DNA of 64,000 nt. Origin: Phoebastria nigripes. Taxonomy: Eukaryota; Chordata; Aves; Procellariiformes; Diomedeidae. Position 1 is the stretch's first letter; each line of letters begins with the position of its first letter. Made by a program: the position numbers and the translations under genes. The notes under the pieces were generated by a model. The model did not search any database. It was not told the DNA's origin and saw only the letters and a list, made by a program, of their open reading frames with translations. Positions 39,006 to 51,443 of this stretch are shown here, piece after piece. The DNA lies in NCBI GenBank assembly GCA_035582835.1, contig JAYKAV010002972.1, positions 445,010 through 509,009 of the forward strand, written 5' to 3'.

Positions 39006-42000
39006 CCACACTAAAACAAACTTGCATTGGAATCCTGCCATCTTAGGGGGAAAAAATATTTGTGAATAACGGAACTATGGAAGCCTGTTTTCCTATAGGT
39101 TCATGCCCTATGCCCTCAATGGTATCCTCAATCGCTCAATTACAATTGGAGCTCTCAGTGTAATTCTCCCAGTAACGTCTCCTGTTCTTTCACCACATTA
39201 CCCAAGAACACCTGCCCATCATCCCCCTCTGCATCCTTGGCTTTCCTCTTCCCATTCCCTCCATGTTCCTTTCCTATTTTCTCTGCAGTGCCCCTGAAAT
39301 CACTCCCTTCTTCTTAACAAACGAGTATTTTTTTCAGTGATAATAATGTTTTCTATAGCTTTCAGCAGAGTGTCATTCTGTCCAAAAAAGACTCTTCTGG
39401 AATTCTTACAGAAAATTCCCATTCAAGTAGTCCAAAATGTAGCACAGATGAGATTATTCTGTTTTGCTTTGTATTGTAATGTTACCTACAGTGTGCCAGG
39501 CAGTGTCCCAAAACAGAAACAGTTGATCTCAGTCTAAGCTGCCTTACAGCTGACAGAGGACATGGATAGGAACAGACTCAAGAACAGAGGTCTGTGGGAC
39601 AAGCTCAGAAGTTAACACCCATACTGAACATGTAAGATCATACCCTGCCATTATTGCACTAATAAAATTCTAACTTGGATACCGAGATTCTCTATATTAA
39701 GGATAATTTAACAATTTGACAATTTTGCAGAAGCTTGACGTTAGAATATTGTGTCAACTGAAATCTGTTAACAATCTTAAATAATCCATATAATAGTCAA
39801 AATGGATATTTAATTTTTGTTCATTTTTCACTCTTCTTACATTATCCTTTCAAAAATATAGAAGATAAATTATGAAAAAATGCAAATACTGCTTATCCAT
39901 TCACTTTTCTTGGTATGTGGCAAGTGATAGTATTCATTTTTGTTCCTATTTTTGTATGACACTTGATTTTAAGATCTAAGTTTCTCAGTGCTACTCACTC
40001 AAGCAAATTTTCCTGATTTTCATTCCTGTGTACTCATCCGTGCCATATTGGCATTGCAACTATCCTAAATTTCATTCGTCTGTGCTCTTGAACAGTTATA
40101 TCCCTCTTTTTAAGTAAGATGTCAATATGTATGAGGGTTGAAGAGGTGTCACCCATCAGCTTAGGTTTTGGCATTCACGTCAACAAGAGTCAATCCATTC
40201 AGCACTGGTCGGTAATTTAAAGTTTTAACTTTCTTTGCCAAATTGAAGGTTACTATCCAATTCAGTTAAATAAAAATTGGTCCCTCAGTTGACTAAAGAA
40301 CCATATTCCACCCCCAGGCAAATAAATTCCAAATCTTTCCTACTCATAAGCATTGTCATAGTAATCCTCTGCAAGTGCTTTTGTTTTAATTTGCTCCAGG
40401 CATGCCGAGTGAAGTCCCTGTGTAGGTACAGGAAGGAAAGAGAATACTGAACAGTGCAAACATGTGAACTTGATTTAGGGTAACCACAAGAAAACCCACA
40501 ATTTGCTAGACAAACATTTTGGCCCTATTCCTCCTTCAGGGAAGACACTGTGAGTCAAAACATTTATCTACAGGATTTAATTTCTTTAGTCTCATTTACA
40601 GTGAGAATTTCTAAATGATGGATTTACTTTCCTTGTAAGTCATTTCAAGCTCCCATGAATCCACTGCCAAATTTAAAGCATTAAATCCTCAACTGCATTA
40701 AGACTACTCATTTTAAAGACGCACACAAACAAATGATGGGGTTTTCGTACTAAAATATAATAAAATACCTATAAAAAGACTTTGATGTTTTCTGAATAAT
40801 GTAGCTAATTAAAAGAGNAAACTGCACAGTGAAAGAAAGATCTACAGCAGCACATTATTCACTAGCCATCATTGTGTGGTCCGGCACTTTCCACAGTGGT
40901 AGACACACACACCTGCTGTATTAACAGGAATGCCAAGCTGATTATAGATGTTCATTGTACACAGCTCTAGCCAACAAATGTCCTGGACTGGCTTCTGTCC
41001 CAGACAAGGTCAAGGCACTCAGCCATTAAACACCTTTTAACATGTTCTGATATTTAATCCTCTACCAGAAAAGAAAAGGACGAAGAAAAGTGACTTTGAA
41101 TTTGTATGCATCTTTAGATTCTGAGTTTATTGCCGATAAAATAAGCTGATTTAGATTAAAAGAGCATCCAAAGCATTGCACTCTTGCCCTTCCTTAAATG
41201 CATGGGTAAAAATACTCAAGCTACTGAAAGGCATATATGAGATTATTTATACATATTTTAGCTTTATGGACTAAATTATTATAAACTTCATAATAATCAT
41301 TTAGATATCAGCCCAATTTTAAAGTAAACAAAAGGAGGGGGATTACTACATGCTGCATTTTAAGTGCATGCACACTAAGACATCACAAGTTTACATTGTT
41401 GGCATGGAGCAACAAGCTCAAGACCAGCCATTTGAGATTTGGGGAATGTGTATCTGCTATGCAGAAACCAAACCTGAAGGCAACCACGTTGGGACGACAG
41501 TCTCCACAGTATATGGGGCTAGCTTACATTTAATGGGCTAAAATTCTGGCAGATATGTTCAGAGAGACCATTGACACCAATCTGGTCTACAGACAGAATG
41601 TAGAGAGGAAGGAGTGAAGGCTGCATTCATGGCAATGGTGGCAATTGCTTTTGCAGAGCCATAAAAACCCAGATATATAGACCCCACTAGCAGTTAACAA
41701 CATTACATTTTCAGTGCAGTGCACCCAGAAGTTGGTAGAAGTCATGCTTGTGAGGGCATTTGAGGAGACAGTAAGAAAGTCCAACGCATTGATCCAAGGG
41801 GAGATACGGAGGTTCTGTGTGCACTCAGACAAGTCCCCCTGGCCTACTTCAGCTCCTGAAGGTGACATGGTTCCTTCAGCTCCAAAATGGTGACAACCTC
41901 ACTCCCACTGCTCCTCTGCTCATCAGCAGCCTCTGCTTCCCCTGTAGCTGACCCCACCTCTGCAGGGGACTGTGAGGACGCTTCTTGCCTTTGCTCTCAC

Positions 42001-42042
42001 TATGGCCTAGGGACAACCATTTGTTAACACCATCAGGCATTG

Positions 42043-42058
42043 CACACACACACACACA
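42043..42058. repeat. (CA)n microsatellite
   Basis: Eight CA units in intron 5. Confidence 0.95.
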
Positions 42059-42927
42059 TCAAAGTAAGCCAATTAATTAGCTTAATACTTTAAGCCTATC
42101 TTTTTCTCTTCCCATCTCAAAAATATGGAATATTATTAAGATCCTTTTAAACAGAAATGAATCACTAATTTTTGATGCAGGGTTGGAAGACTAATGAACT
42201 AAACTAATGAACTGTTGAAGCTAGGAACATGAAAGAAAAATTGCAATCTAAATTTGTAAGCATATAAAATTGAGGCATATAAATGGTATGGAGCTGTAAG
42301 CATGGAGGATAATTTTCTATGAATAGATGAAAGTAAAACCAGCAAAAAACTAGAACTGACAGTAACATTTGTATATATAACAAAGGGATTTTTTGTATTG
42401 AATGTCAGGATTCTAGTAAGTATCCCTTAGGAAATATAAAATGAAATGAAGGTATATTTTTGTGACCTGAAGTATAAAATTACTATAAATGAGACAGTTG
42501 CCAGTGGCTGCGAGTATTACAGAAGCTAACAATATATTAGGACTCTTAAGACATGTCAGAGTTGTGCATTACATTGTGGTAATCTAGATAACTAAGCTGG
42601 CTTTAAACAAGCGGGTATGTCTCCATGGAGTACCTATCAGGATATTACTTTGGGTCCCAGAGCAATCTAACTGTGTCAGCATGGTGCTACCTCTGGGCTA
42701 ATTAGTCCTGGCACAGTGCTGCATTGATGTGATTTTGAAGCTATCTCAGCTGGAGTTAGTTCATCTATCTCTGCACAGCACTACCTTGCAGATTGTTAAT
42801 ATGACCTTGATGTCTGAAAAAACATCTGTTAAAGCAAGCACACTCCTCATGTGTCTGAGATCAGCTCTTGCTGTGTTATTGCTGGGGCAAGACAGAAACA
42901 GGTGGTAGCAGAAGAAACACCTTCAAC

Positions 42928-42950
42928 ACTCTCTCTCTCTCTCTCCCTCC
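42928..42950. repeat. (CT)n tract
   Basis: A CT-rich simple repeat in intron 5, grading into CCCTCCC. Confidence 0.9.
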
Positions 42951-44496
42951 CTTAGTTTTCTTGCTAAAACAGGAAGCCTCCAGGAAAAAATAATGCAATG
43001 ATATCAGCTGAGTTGTGCTCCCTGTATTGATTGATCGCAGTGTCTGCAAACAGGGATATAGCAGAAACACAAGGTGGCTTCCATAGTGTTACTGTTCTTG
43101 TATTACCAGTGAAGTAGGTTTAAGCTAAATATACCAGAAGCATCAGTGCCACAGTGCTTTCAGGTAACCATTGTTTTTCATTGCAACCCAGCTTCTGGGG
43201 ATGGTTTATGAACTTTAATAAGGCTAAGAAAAGCCACTGACAATTTGTATATGCAATTTGGACTTTGACGTTACATCTCTGTTTTGAGTTGAAGAGCTTT
43301 TACAGAACTGCTTTTATTATTCTTGTCCTGTTCAGTAATGCTTAAAGGGGTCTATGTATTTTATGTCATGTCAATTATTTTTCCATTCACATTCACCAGA
43401 GTTATATTGATCTTTGCCTATAGCACTCTCCCACCACAATTCTACTCATGGTTTAATGAACTCTAATTCCTTAGTAAACTATAACATCTTGACATCTACA
43501 GGGTTCCAAATGCCTCTAATAAAACCAAATTCAGTTTAGAAATAAATTTTACATACCTTAATATCATCATAAAATGACTATAGACAATAACATCGGTAAT
43601 ACTTGTTATTGCCTTTTTCTGTTTGCAGGATTACCATTTTACTGCAGTAAGAATAAATTCTCCAGACACATGTGGTTCCCTCCCTCCTGTTTGGCCCACT
43701 TTCTGGACACCACTACATTTTCCTCTCCCAGGTAATCAGCTCTTAGCCTTGTTGGGGGCTGCTCCCAATAGTGCCCTGTCAGAGGGACAGACAGTGTTCC
43801 TCCACGTTTAAGTCAGGCTTAGGTTATTCTCTCATGTTCCTAGCTTCAACTGACTCGGGTACCTTAGCACCAAAAGCCTTCCAAAAAAATCAGTCTCCTT
43901 TACAGACTAATGTTTCATTTTCATCAAAAAAACCTCCCAAAGATCTTTTTTTGAGAAGAACAGGATTATACATTCTTCATCATTTCAAACAGTGCTAATA
44001 TTCAGCATGTTGTGTTCTTTACAGCCAAAAATACTCTTCCCTGCTCCCTACAAGAGAAGCAGGATTTTTGTAAATCTTTATTTTTAAAAGCTACTCATTC
44101 TGCTATTTCTTTCCCTGTGCTACCAGATAATCCCCCCATCAGCTTCCTCATTATAGCACTTTACTAATTCTCTTCTAAACTTTATCGCGGATTTATTTGC
44201 AGCCATTGTCGATTCAACTGAACTTGCCAAGTGAGAGGAAGTGAGTCAACTATTGAACGTATGTTGGAACTTAGGAAGTATTCTCTGTCAGCAAGGAAGA
44301 AGAATGTCTGGAATAATACAGTTTATAATTTTCTTCACTCTATTGTGTTTTTTTCAAGACTGAATATAGCCCAGGTTATTTATACCAGTACAACATTTGG
44401 CAGAATGAGAACTTCAATAAAGGCTCCAAATGCTCCTTTAAGGCCAGAGCAACATCATATTAACAAATAAGAAAATAAAACAAATATTTACTTTAC

Positions 44497-44624
44497 CTTT
44501 TTAGGATCTGACACATTGTTAATATAAATAGTGTAGACTCCACTTTTGTTAAAACCAGATTGGTATACATCTGTACAGTCTCTGAAAGGCTTTTCTTCCT
44601 CCTTTTTTGCATTCTTTAGTAAAA
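44497..44624 (-). CDS. ANGPT1: ANGPT1 exon 5 (linker and start of fibrinogen-related domain)
   Basis: This 128-base minus-strand exon has an acceptor ending TTTTGCAG and a donor AAAAAG followed by GTAAAG. Two bases complete the Val codon split with exon 4, then 42 codons follow (LLKNAKKEEEKPFRDC, then TDVYQSGFNKSGVYTIYINN, then VSDPKK), matching human residues 270-312. It covers the short basic/acidic linker after the coiled coil and the first strand of the C-terminal fibrinogen-related domain, the part that binds Tie2. The Cys of FRDC corresponds to human Cys286, whose disulfide partner is in exon 6. The linker differs slightly from human (NAKK in place of GGKR), while the fibrinogen part is well kept. 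Exon 4 lies 18.4 kb upstream and exon 6 lies 5.5 kb downstream. Phases are compatible with both. Confidence 0.97.
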
Positions 44625-47600
44625 CTGCAAAACAAAAAACCGTGATAATATAAGTTACAACAGCAATTTTAAGCATTTCTGTATCAAGGAAGTCCACTTT
44701 TTCACATTGTATTCCTTTTAAACATACACAGAAATAACTGTGCTATGGTCCTTACACGGTTAGTGCATTTGGTAAACTCTGTTAAAGAACTAGTATGAAA
44801 CTTTCAGACAGATAACAGAGTACGCACCAGCAGAAGTAAGTCATGATGCAAATAGCTAAACAGAGCATCCTGTCCACCAAGAGGTGAACACAGCGCATTC
44901 CTTCTGAGTGCAAAGGTCTGTTGTGCAGCTGCAGGTGTTGCCCCTGACTCAAGCTGTATCTGGGAGGTTGCCAAAGAATGCCCCAGAGATGGCACATGGA
45001 GGTGGACAAGCTTGTTCAGTGTTGTGATCTGAGACAGATGCTCACCTAAGACAGCAACGCAGAACCCTGGAAGGAAAGAGCTTGTGCCCTTCCTCCGTGA
45101 GGTACTTCCTTTTGAGCAGCCTAGGGGCTTGGATCAAGGGAGCTGTTTGCTTAAGTTTACTTTTTTGGCAGAGAATTATTTAATGAATTTCATATCTACA
45201 TACATAAAAGTTGCTAGATACAATTATTGGAAAAAAAAAGAAAAATTAGTGCTACTGAAGTCAGTTGTTTAGAGTCATGATTTATTGAATTTATTTTTGG
45301 CTCAGAACAGGAAAACAATTAATGTTAGAACACCAGTGCAGATCTTGATCCTGTATATTGCAGACAGACCACATATATGAGTCTGGGCTGAGAAATCAGG
45401 AGGGCGAGATGTTTGAGGATCCCAATCTTGAACCAGGAGATTCCCTGTAGAAGGAGTAACATCTGAGACTGTTCCTTCACTTTCACAAACAAAAGTAGCG
45501 TGACCCCACACGATACTGAAGGATATGACTTCATTCCAACAACACGTACTTTAGGCACATCGGTATTCCCNTAGAAATCCATCAGTCTACTCAGATTCTT
45601 AAAGTTAAACATGTCCTTAAGTGCTGTGCAGGGCCCGGGCCAGCACTTCATTAATCCCTACAATAAGGAAACAATATTTGAGTCCTACAGACACACTCAT
45701 CGTCTGGTGACAGACACATCTTTTTCATTTTTGGCTTGAAAACGTGAGTTATAGGTACAAAAGGGACTACGCCTTATTCACTCTCAATGAAGTGGTCCGT
45801 GCTGCAAAGCTGATGCTTAACGACAATGGTGTGTAAAAAAGCAACAGCCTTGCACAGCATGTGGGACTATCCAGGCCATAAGGTGGTATGAAATAATGCC
45901 AAGGCTTTGTAGCTTGATATACTATCTATCTCCCCTTTGAACACTTCAAAGCAGTATTTTAGGATGGCAAATTTCTGCCAGATCAATTGGCATTAATACC
46001 ATTTCACAGATGGGGAAATCGAGGATGAGAAATGTTAAACGTTTTACTTCAGTGATTCTGTGAAAAGGTAAAAATAGAAAACCAGTGAGAAATCCAATCC
46101 TGAACTGTAAGACTATCCTGCTCTCTAGGTGGGCATTTTACACATGTCATATTCTTTTTTCCCTTCTATGTGTTTTATTTTGTTCTTTTAAAATTTTATT
46201 TTAACAAACAAAACCCCCTTCTCCCTTTCCATGTATTTGCTACATATTTATTATTTTTATCCAACACCATCAATAAAAATAAAACCTGGTTCATATACTT
46301 GCATATGAACTTCAACTGGAAAATCAATGGCTTTGAAACTTGGCCATATTTGGAAAAGGTAGTACTGGCAACGCAGTAGATGACACACTTCCCTATGAGA
46401 TGGCAGGGAATGAGGTCCTCAGCAAGGTACGCATCAACAGTGCACTCTCAAAGGTGCCATTTTTTAGATAAGACATAGAACTGAGGCTTTCACGATTTGT
46501 GTTAATTAAAGATTTCATGGTACTTTCCTGTAAGCAGATGGTGTTAGTATCAGTGGCCAAAGTCCAGCTTGAATAATTAGTTGGGGCTGGAGCCAAAGCC
46601 TAGAGGAGTTAAAGCAAAGCCTCTCATTGATTTCAGGGAGCTTTAGATTAGATCCACTCTTCCTGGCCTGAATTTCTCTAATACTGTTGTTTCAACTACA
46701 GACATCAGTCTCTTTTGTCTAAAAAATGTATTCAGTTGTGCAGAGGCAGAGTGTTCATTTTCTTGAGTCTTAAAGTACTTTTAAGTAGTAGAGAGATTAT
46801 CTTACCTCTATTTAGCCGTTATACACACATTGAAATACATTTGGAAATAACTACCTAAGAGTCAATCAAGGAAATCTGAATTTGGTTCCTTTTTAACTGA
46901 AAGTTAGACAAAAAAATCATGAGTATATCCTAAAATTCATATTATTTAAATTTTAAACAAGGTAAGGTTTTAATTTCAGAGTAATTAGATTTGAAAATAA
47001 TTTTCTAAGGAGATGGATCTCTAGGGAGCATACTTAGAAATAAATTTTTTCCTCATTCTTCAAGACTAGAAAAAACAATAAAACTGCTGTTGATGTAAGA
47101 AATAAGGACAGATAGATGTCATAGATATGCCCTGTTCCTTCCATCCTTCCTCTCAGTATCAGACAGTTTAAATACCTAAGATCACAGACAGCAGATGTGT
47201 TAATTTCCTATAGACTAAGCAACACAATACCCTTCTTTTGCAGCAGTGGCTTTTATTCAGTGAACCACTGTAGCCAGGAGAAGATGGCTTTCCTTGGGTG
47301 CCTGTCATCCCTCTCTCAGGAGTTGGTGCTCCCACTGGAAGGAAAGCTCAGCTCTTTGTGAAGGAGCTGCACTAGTACAGATTGCAGCACAGTATATTAA
47401 GCATGACCAGCACAAAGTTCAGTTTTTTCTTAGTACATCAGACCGTAATTTGCAAGAACAGCCCAAAGTTATCAGAAAATTAATACTCAGGAATGTTACT
47501 GGTAATGTTCTTTTAGGGTAAAATATGTTTTTTCTATGGTTTGCTGTTGTTTTTCTAACTTAATATTCCATATAATTTCCAAACCACTTCTACCTACTAT

Positions 47601-48937
47601 AGCTCCAGACTGTTTTTTCTATAACATTACATAGACCTTGAATCCTTTATACATCAAGTGAAGTTCCTGAATGATGCATTGGCTCACATATGGTAGATGT
47701 GTAAATAAATTTNAAAAAAAAAGTAACAAGGCTCAAATGAAGTAGTTCTAAAACAAAATATGTAGCCATTACATTTCTTTGTTCAGCTTCAAGATCTTAA
47801 TTGACTTTACACAGATTTCTAATGTTAGTTTAGCTATTTTCAAATACAATGTTTATGCCAAAGTTTTATATACCTGAAGAAAAAGATAAGTCTATGTCAA
47901 GCAAAATAATATTATCATTTTTTAAACCTGAATGCTTAGCCAAAGTTTGGAGCCCTGGAGGGGTTTTTTGTTTGCCTTTTCCGGATGAATAAACTGGTGA
48001 TGAAGTCATGCTCCTTTGAAGCAATGATGCCTATGTGGAAAATCCTGCTTTCCTGAACAGAAGGAGAATTAACAAGAGAAGTAAGTTCTTCTTTCATTGC
48101 ACTTCCAAAAGTCTTTTGGTTAATTTTTAGCCCAATAACTTTCTCCTTGGGCTATGCTACCTATGTTTCCCTACTTGATGAATTATTTCTTTCAGTTATG
48201 AGTTTTTTAGCTGTTTCTTTTCCTCGATGCTCTGGATGATGATTTGAGTCCAGGCAATACAGCAGGTACCATCCATAACTGCCCAGAGCTCTATCAGATG
48301 GCTGCTCCCATGTAGAGGCAACAGCCCTGGAAGTGCAACTGCTCTGCGGCCCCGTGGAGGAACAGGAACCCAAATCAATGAGGTTTCTGCTAACCCAGAG
48401 GCTGTGAACTGCCAGAGCTGAGCAGCTGTCCTGCTGCTTCTACTAACAGGGTATTAACCTTCAGTAGAAAGCTGGGGTCAGCACCTGAGGTTGTAGCCTC
48501 TTCAGTTTTCTTAGAAAGGGTTACTGGAGCTTGCAAGTGAGAGCGCTCAGACATGTAGGGCCTTTTCCCAAGGCAATAGCCAGGGAAATCCCTTAACTGA
48601 TTGTTAGTTGTGTGTGCCTCTGTGTAGGGTGAGACTATTTTTCTGCTATCAGTCATGAAAATAAGTCAATAGTAAATGAGTTTACTAGTTCCTAACAGCT
48701 ATCATAAATGAAGGATGCCTGCTTTTCTGCCCGGGTTTAGAGAAATATAAACTGACTTCTAAGAATAAATATCTTCTGAAATATTTAGTAATCTAAAGTT
48801 CTCCTCTAGGAATATGAAATTTAAAATTTACAATAGTTATCTTTTTTCCTAGCTGTATGAAAATTATCTAATCTCATCTCTACTAGAAAAAAAATTTTAA
48901 AAATAATATATTTGATTTTTTTAATTGAGATTTCTGA

Positions 48938-50377
48938 TTGATAACGGGGGAGGTCCCGGACAACTGGAGGCTTGCCAATGTGACGCCCATCTACAAGAAG
49001 GGCCGGAAGGAGGACCTGGGGAACTACAGGCCTGTCAGCCTGACCTCGGTGCCGGGNAAGATTATGGAGNGGTTCATCTTGGGGGCGCTCGCAAGCCATG
49101 TGCGGGACAACCAGGGGATCAGGCCCAGCCAGCATGGGTTCATGAAGGGCAGGTCCTGCTTGACCAACCTGAGCTCCTTCTATGACCAGGTGACCCGCCT
49201 AGTGGATGAGGGAAAGGCTGTGGATGTGGTCTACCTGGACTTCAGTAAAGCCTTCGACACTGTCTCCCACAGCATCCTCCTAGAGAAGCTGGCGGCTCAT
49301 GGCCTAGACAGGNGTNCTCTTNGCTGGGTNAAAAACTGGCTGGGCGGCCGGGCCCANAGAGTTGTGGTGAATGGAGNNAANTCCANTTGGNGGCCGGTCA
49401 CGAGCGGTGTCNCCCAGGGCTCCGTTTTGGGGCCGGTCTTGTTCAATATCTTTATTAACGATCTGGACAAGGGGATTGAGTGCTCCCTCAGTAAGTTTGC
49501 AGACAACACCAAGTTGGGCAGGAGTGTCGATCTGCTCGAGGGTAGGAAGGCTCTGCAGAGGGACCTGGACAGGCTGGATCGATGGGCTGAGGCCAACTGC
49601 ATGAGGTTCAACAAGGCCAAGTGCCGGGTCCTGCACTTTGGCCACAACAACCCCATGCAACGCTACAGGCTTGGGGAAGAGTGGCTGGAAAGCTGCCTGT
49701 CGGAAAAGGACCTGGGGGTGCTGGTTGACAGCCGGCTGAATATGAGCCGGCAGTGTGCCCAGGTGGCCAAGAAGGCCAACAGCATCCTGGCCTGTATCAG
49801 AAATAGTGTGGCCAGCAGGACTAGGGAAGTGATTGTCCCCCTGCACTCGGCACTGGTGAGGCCGCACCTCGAATACTGTGTTCAGTTTTGGGCCCCTCAC
49901 TACAAGAAGGACATTGAGGTGCTGAAGCGTGTCCAGAGGAGGGCAACGAAGCTGGTGAAGGGTCTGGAGAACAAGTCTTACGAGGAGCGGCTGAGGGAAC
50001 TGGGACTGTTTAGTCTGGAGAAGAGGAGGCTCAGGGGAGACCTTATTGCCCTCTACAACTACCTGAAAGGAGGTTGCAGCGAGGTGGGTGTTGGTCTCTT
50101 CTGCCAAGCAACTAGCGATAGGACGAGAGGAAATGGCCTCAAGTTGTGCCAGGGGAGGTTTAGATTGGACATTGGGAAAAATTTCTTTACTGAAAGAGTG
50201 GTTAAACATTGGAAGAGGCTGCCCAGGGAAGTGGTGGAGTCACCATCCCTGGAAGTATTTAAAAGACGTGTAGATGAGGCACTTAGGGACATGGTTTAGT
50301 GGGGCATGGTGGTGTTGTGTTGACGGTTGGACCTGATGATCTTAGAGGTCTTTTCCAACCTTAATGATTCTATGATT
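48938..50377 (+). mobile_element. CR1 LINE, 5'-truncated, open reverse-transcriptase frame
   Basis: CR1 is the dominant non-LTR retrotransposon of birds. This copy begins inside ORF2 and keeps one frame of about 450 codons to a stop at 50299. It includes the segments [62 protein letters not shown], the reverse-transcriptase active-site block KFADNTKL, and the C-terminal region ending [15 protein letters not shown]. The N-terminal endonuclease is missing. The 3' end shows the typical untranslated tail with a short hairpin-like GATCTTAGAGGTC segment and an ATTCTATG-type terminal repeat rather than poly(A). About 15 ambiguous bases cluster at 49037-49412. The open frame suggests a recent insertion, but the catalytic FADD reads FADN. 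It lies antisense to ANGPT1 in intron 4. Confidence 0.95.
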
Positions 50378-50963
50378 GTTTTTGAGAAAATGAAGTGGTT
50401 ATCTCATTGCTTCTCAAGTCTCTGTCAGATATTTGGTGAATGAATAGTGCAGTTTGTAAGCAATAAAGAATGTTAAACTGCAGTTCATTATGTTGACTGA
50501 ATCAATAAAATCACATTCATATTTACTAAATTATTTAGGATCTGAACTGCCATATTTGTGAAATCATTTGAGACTGAGTTAATCACTAGCATCTTATGTC
50601 CTTTAGTGATACTGCTAGCAAATGGAAGGCAGCTATTGGTTTTTTTGCATGACAGTGACTTATTTGGACAGATATGTAGAGATTTCTGTAGTGTCTTAGT
50701 GAATTATTATATTTTCATTGTTTTAATAATTTGTTTACATGAATCTAATTTTCTTATAGGGCTTAATAATCACTATACATACCAAAATACACTTAAAAAA
50801 ATTCTTCATGCTTTTGAAGCCAGGAAGGAAAAGTGTCTCTCCATATCTTATTGACAAACAGAATTGACCTAAATTTTANCTGCTCTATCAAAAGCTTCTG
50901 AGGTGAAAATTTCTGTCTCCAGGTGAGCAGCTTCTAAAAAATCAAAAAGGAGAAGGTTGTAAA

Positions 50964-51443
50964 TTGATGGCTTTTACCTACAGCTGTAGCATTCCAGGAC
51001 AGGGTGATTCAGGGACTTCCAAATGGCAGTTTCTGTCTAGATCCAGACAGCAAATAAATTTTGCCTTGACCTTGTCATGGTTCCAGACACATGGTGGGGA
51101 ATCCTACATTTCTATAAGAGACCCTGTATCTCTGACCTCTTTCCCAGCCGCTTGGGTGCAGCTGCTGTGCACCACCACAGTTCCAGTTATGATGGCAAAT
51201 AGCGCCTGGCTCGCAAAGAATCAAATCAGGAACAGTTTGCTAATGTTATCAAAAGGATGTCAGTCAAATATCCCCAGTGAGGAGGCCTGGAACATGTCCC
51301 ATACATATATATATATGTTCCCAGACTTAGCAGCAGGAACCACAAACAGATCTGACAGAGAAAGGGAGAAGATTATTTTTGTTTTGAGGAGGAAAAATAT
51401 GCAAAGCCACTCAGTTTTTGCTGACTTACAGCCAGAGGTATAG
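50964..51443 (+). other. Unrecognised open frame, 159 codons
   Basis: This is the longest open frame outside the CR1 elements, starting about 590 bases after the 3' end of the young CR1 in intron 4. The translation shows no domain, signal peptide or repeat that I recognise, and its composition is not clearly protein-like. It is most likely a chance frame or a decayed element fragment in a slightly GC-richer patch. Confidence 0.12.

Larger units (their letters stand above)
38961..44496 (-). other. ANGPT1: ANGPT1 intron 5 (5.5 kb)
   Basis: The intron lies between the donor of exon 5 (GTAAAG) and the acceptor of exon 6 (GCATAG). It holds the GTTTT (AAAAC on the plus strand) microsatellite at 38973-39005, a CA repeat at 42043-42058 and a CT tract at 42928-42950. 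A pyrimidine-rich patch lies at about 39160-39310. No transposon or second gene was recognised. Confidence 0.9.

Noticed and set aside
45302..45651. Two minus-strand frames in different phases just upstream of exon 5 on the gene strand
   Set aside because: A frameshifted gene relic was considered, but no family was recognised and an ambiguous base interrupts it.
49304..50209. 301-codon minus-strand frame opposite the young CR1
   Set aside because: It is the shadow of the CR1 reverse-transcriptase frame; the plus-strand frame carries all the CR1 motifs.
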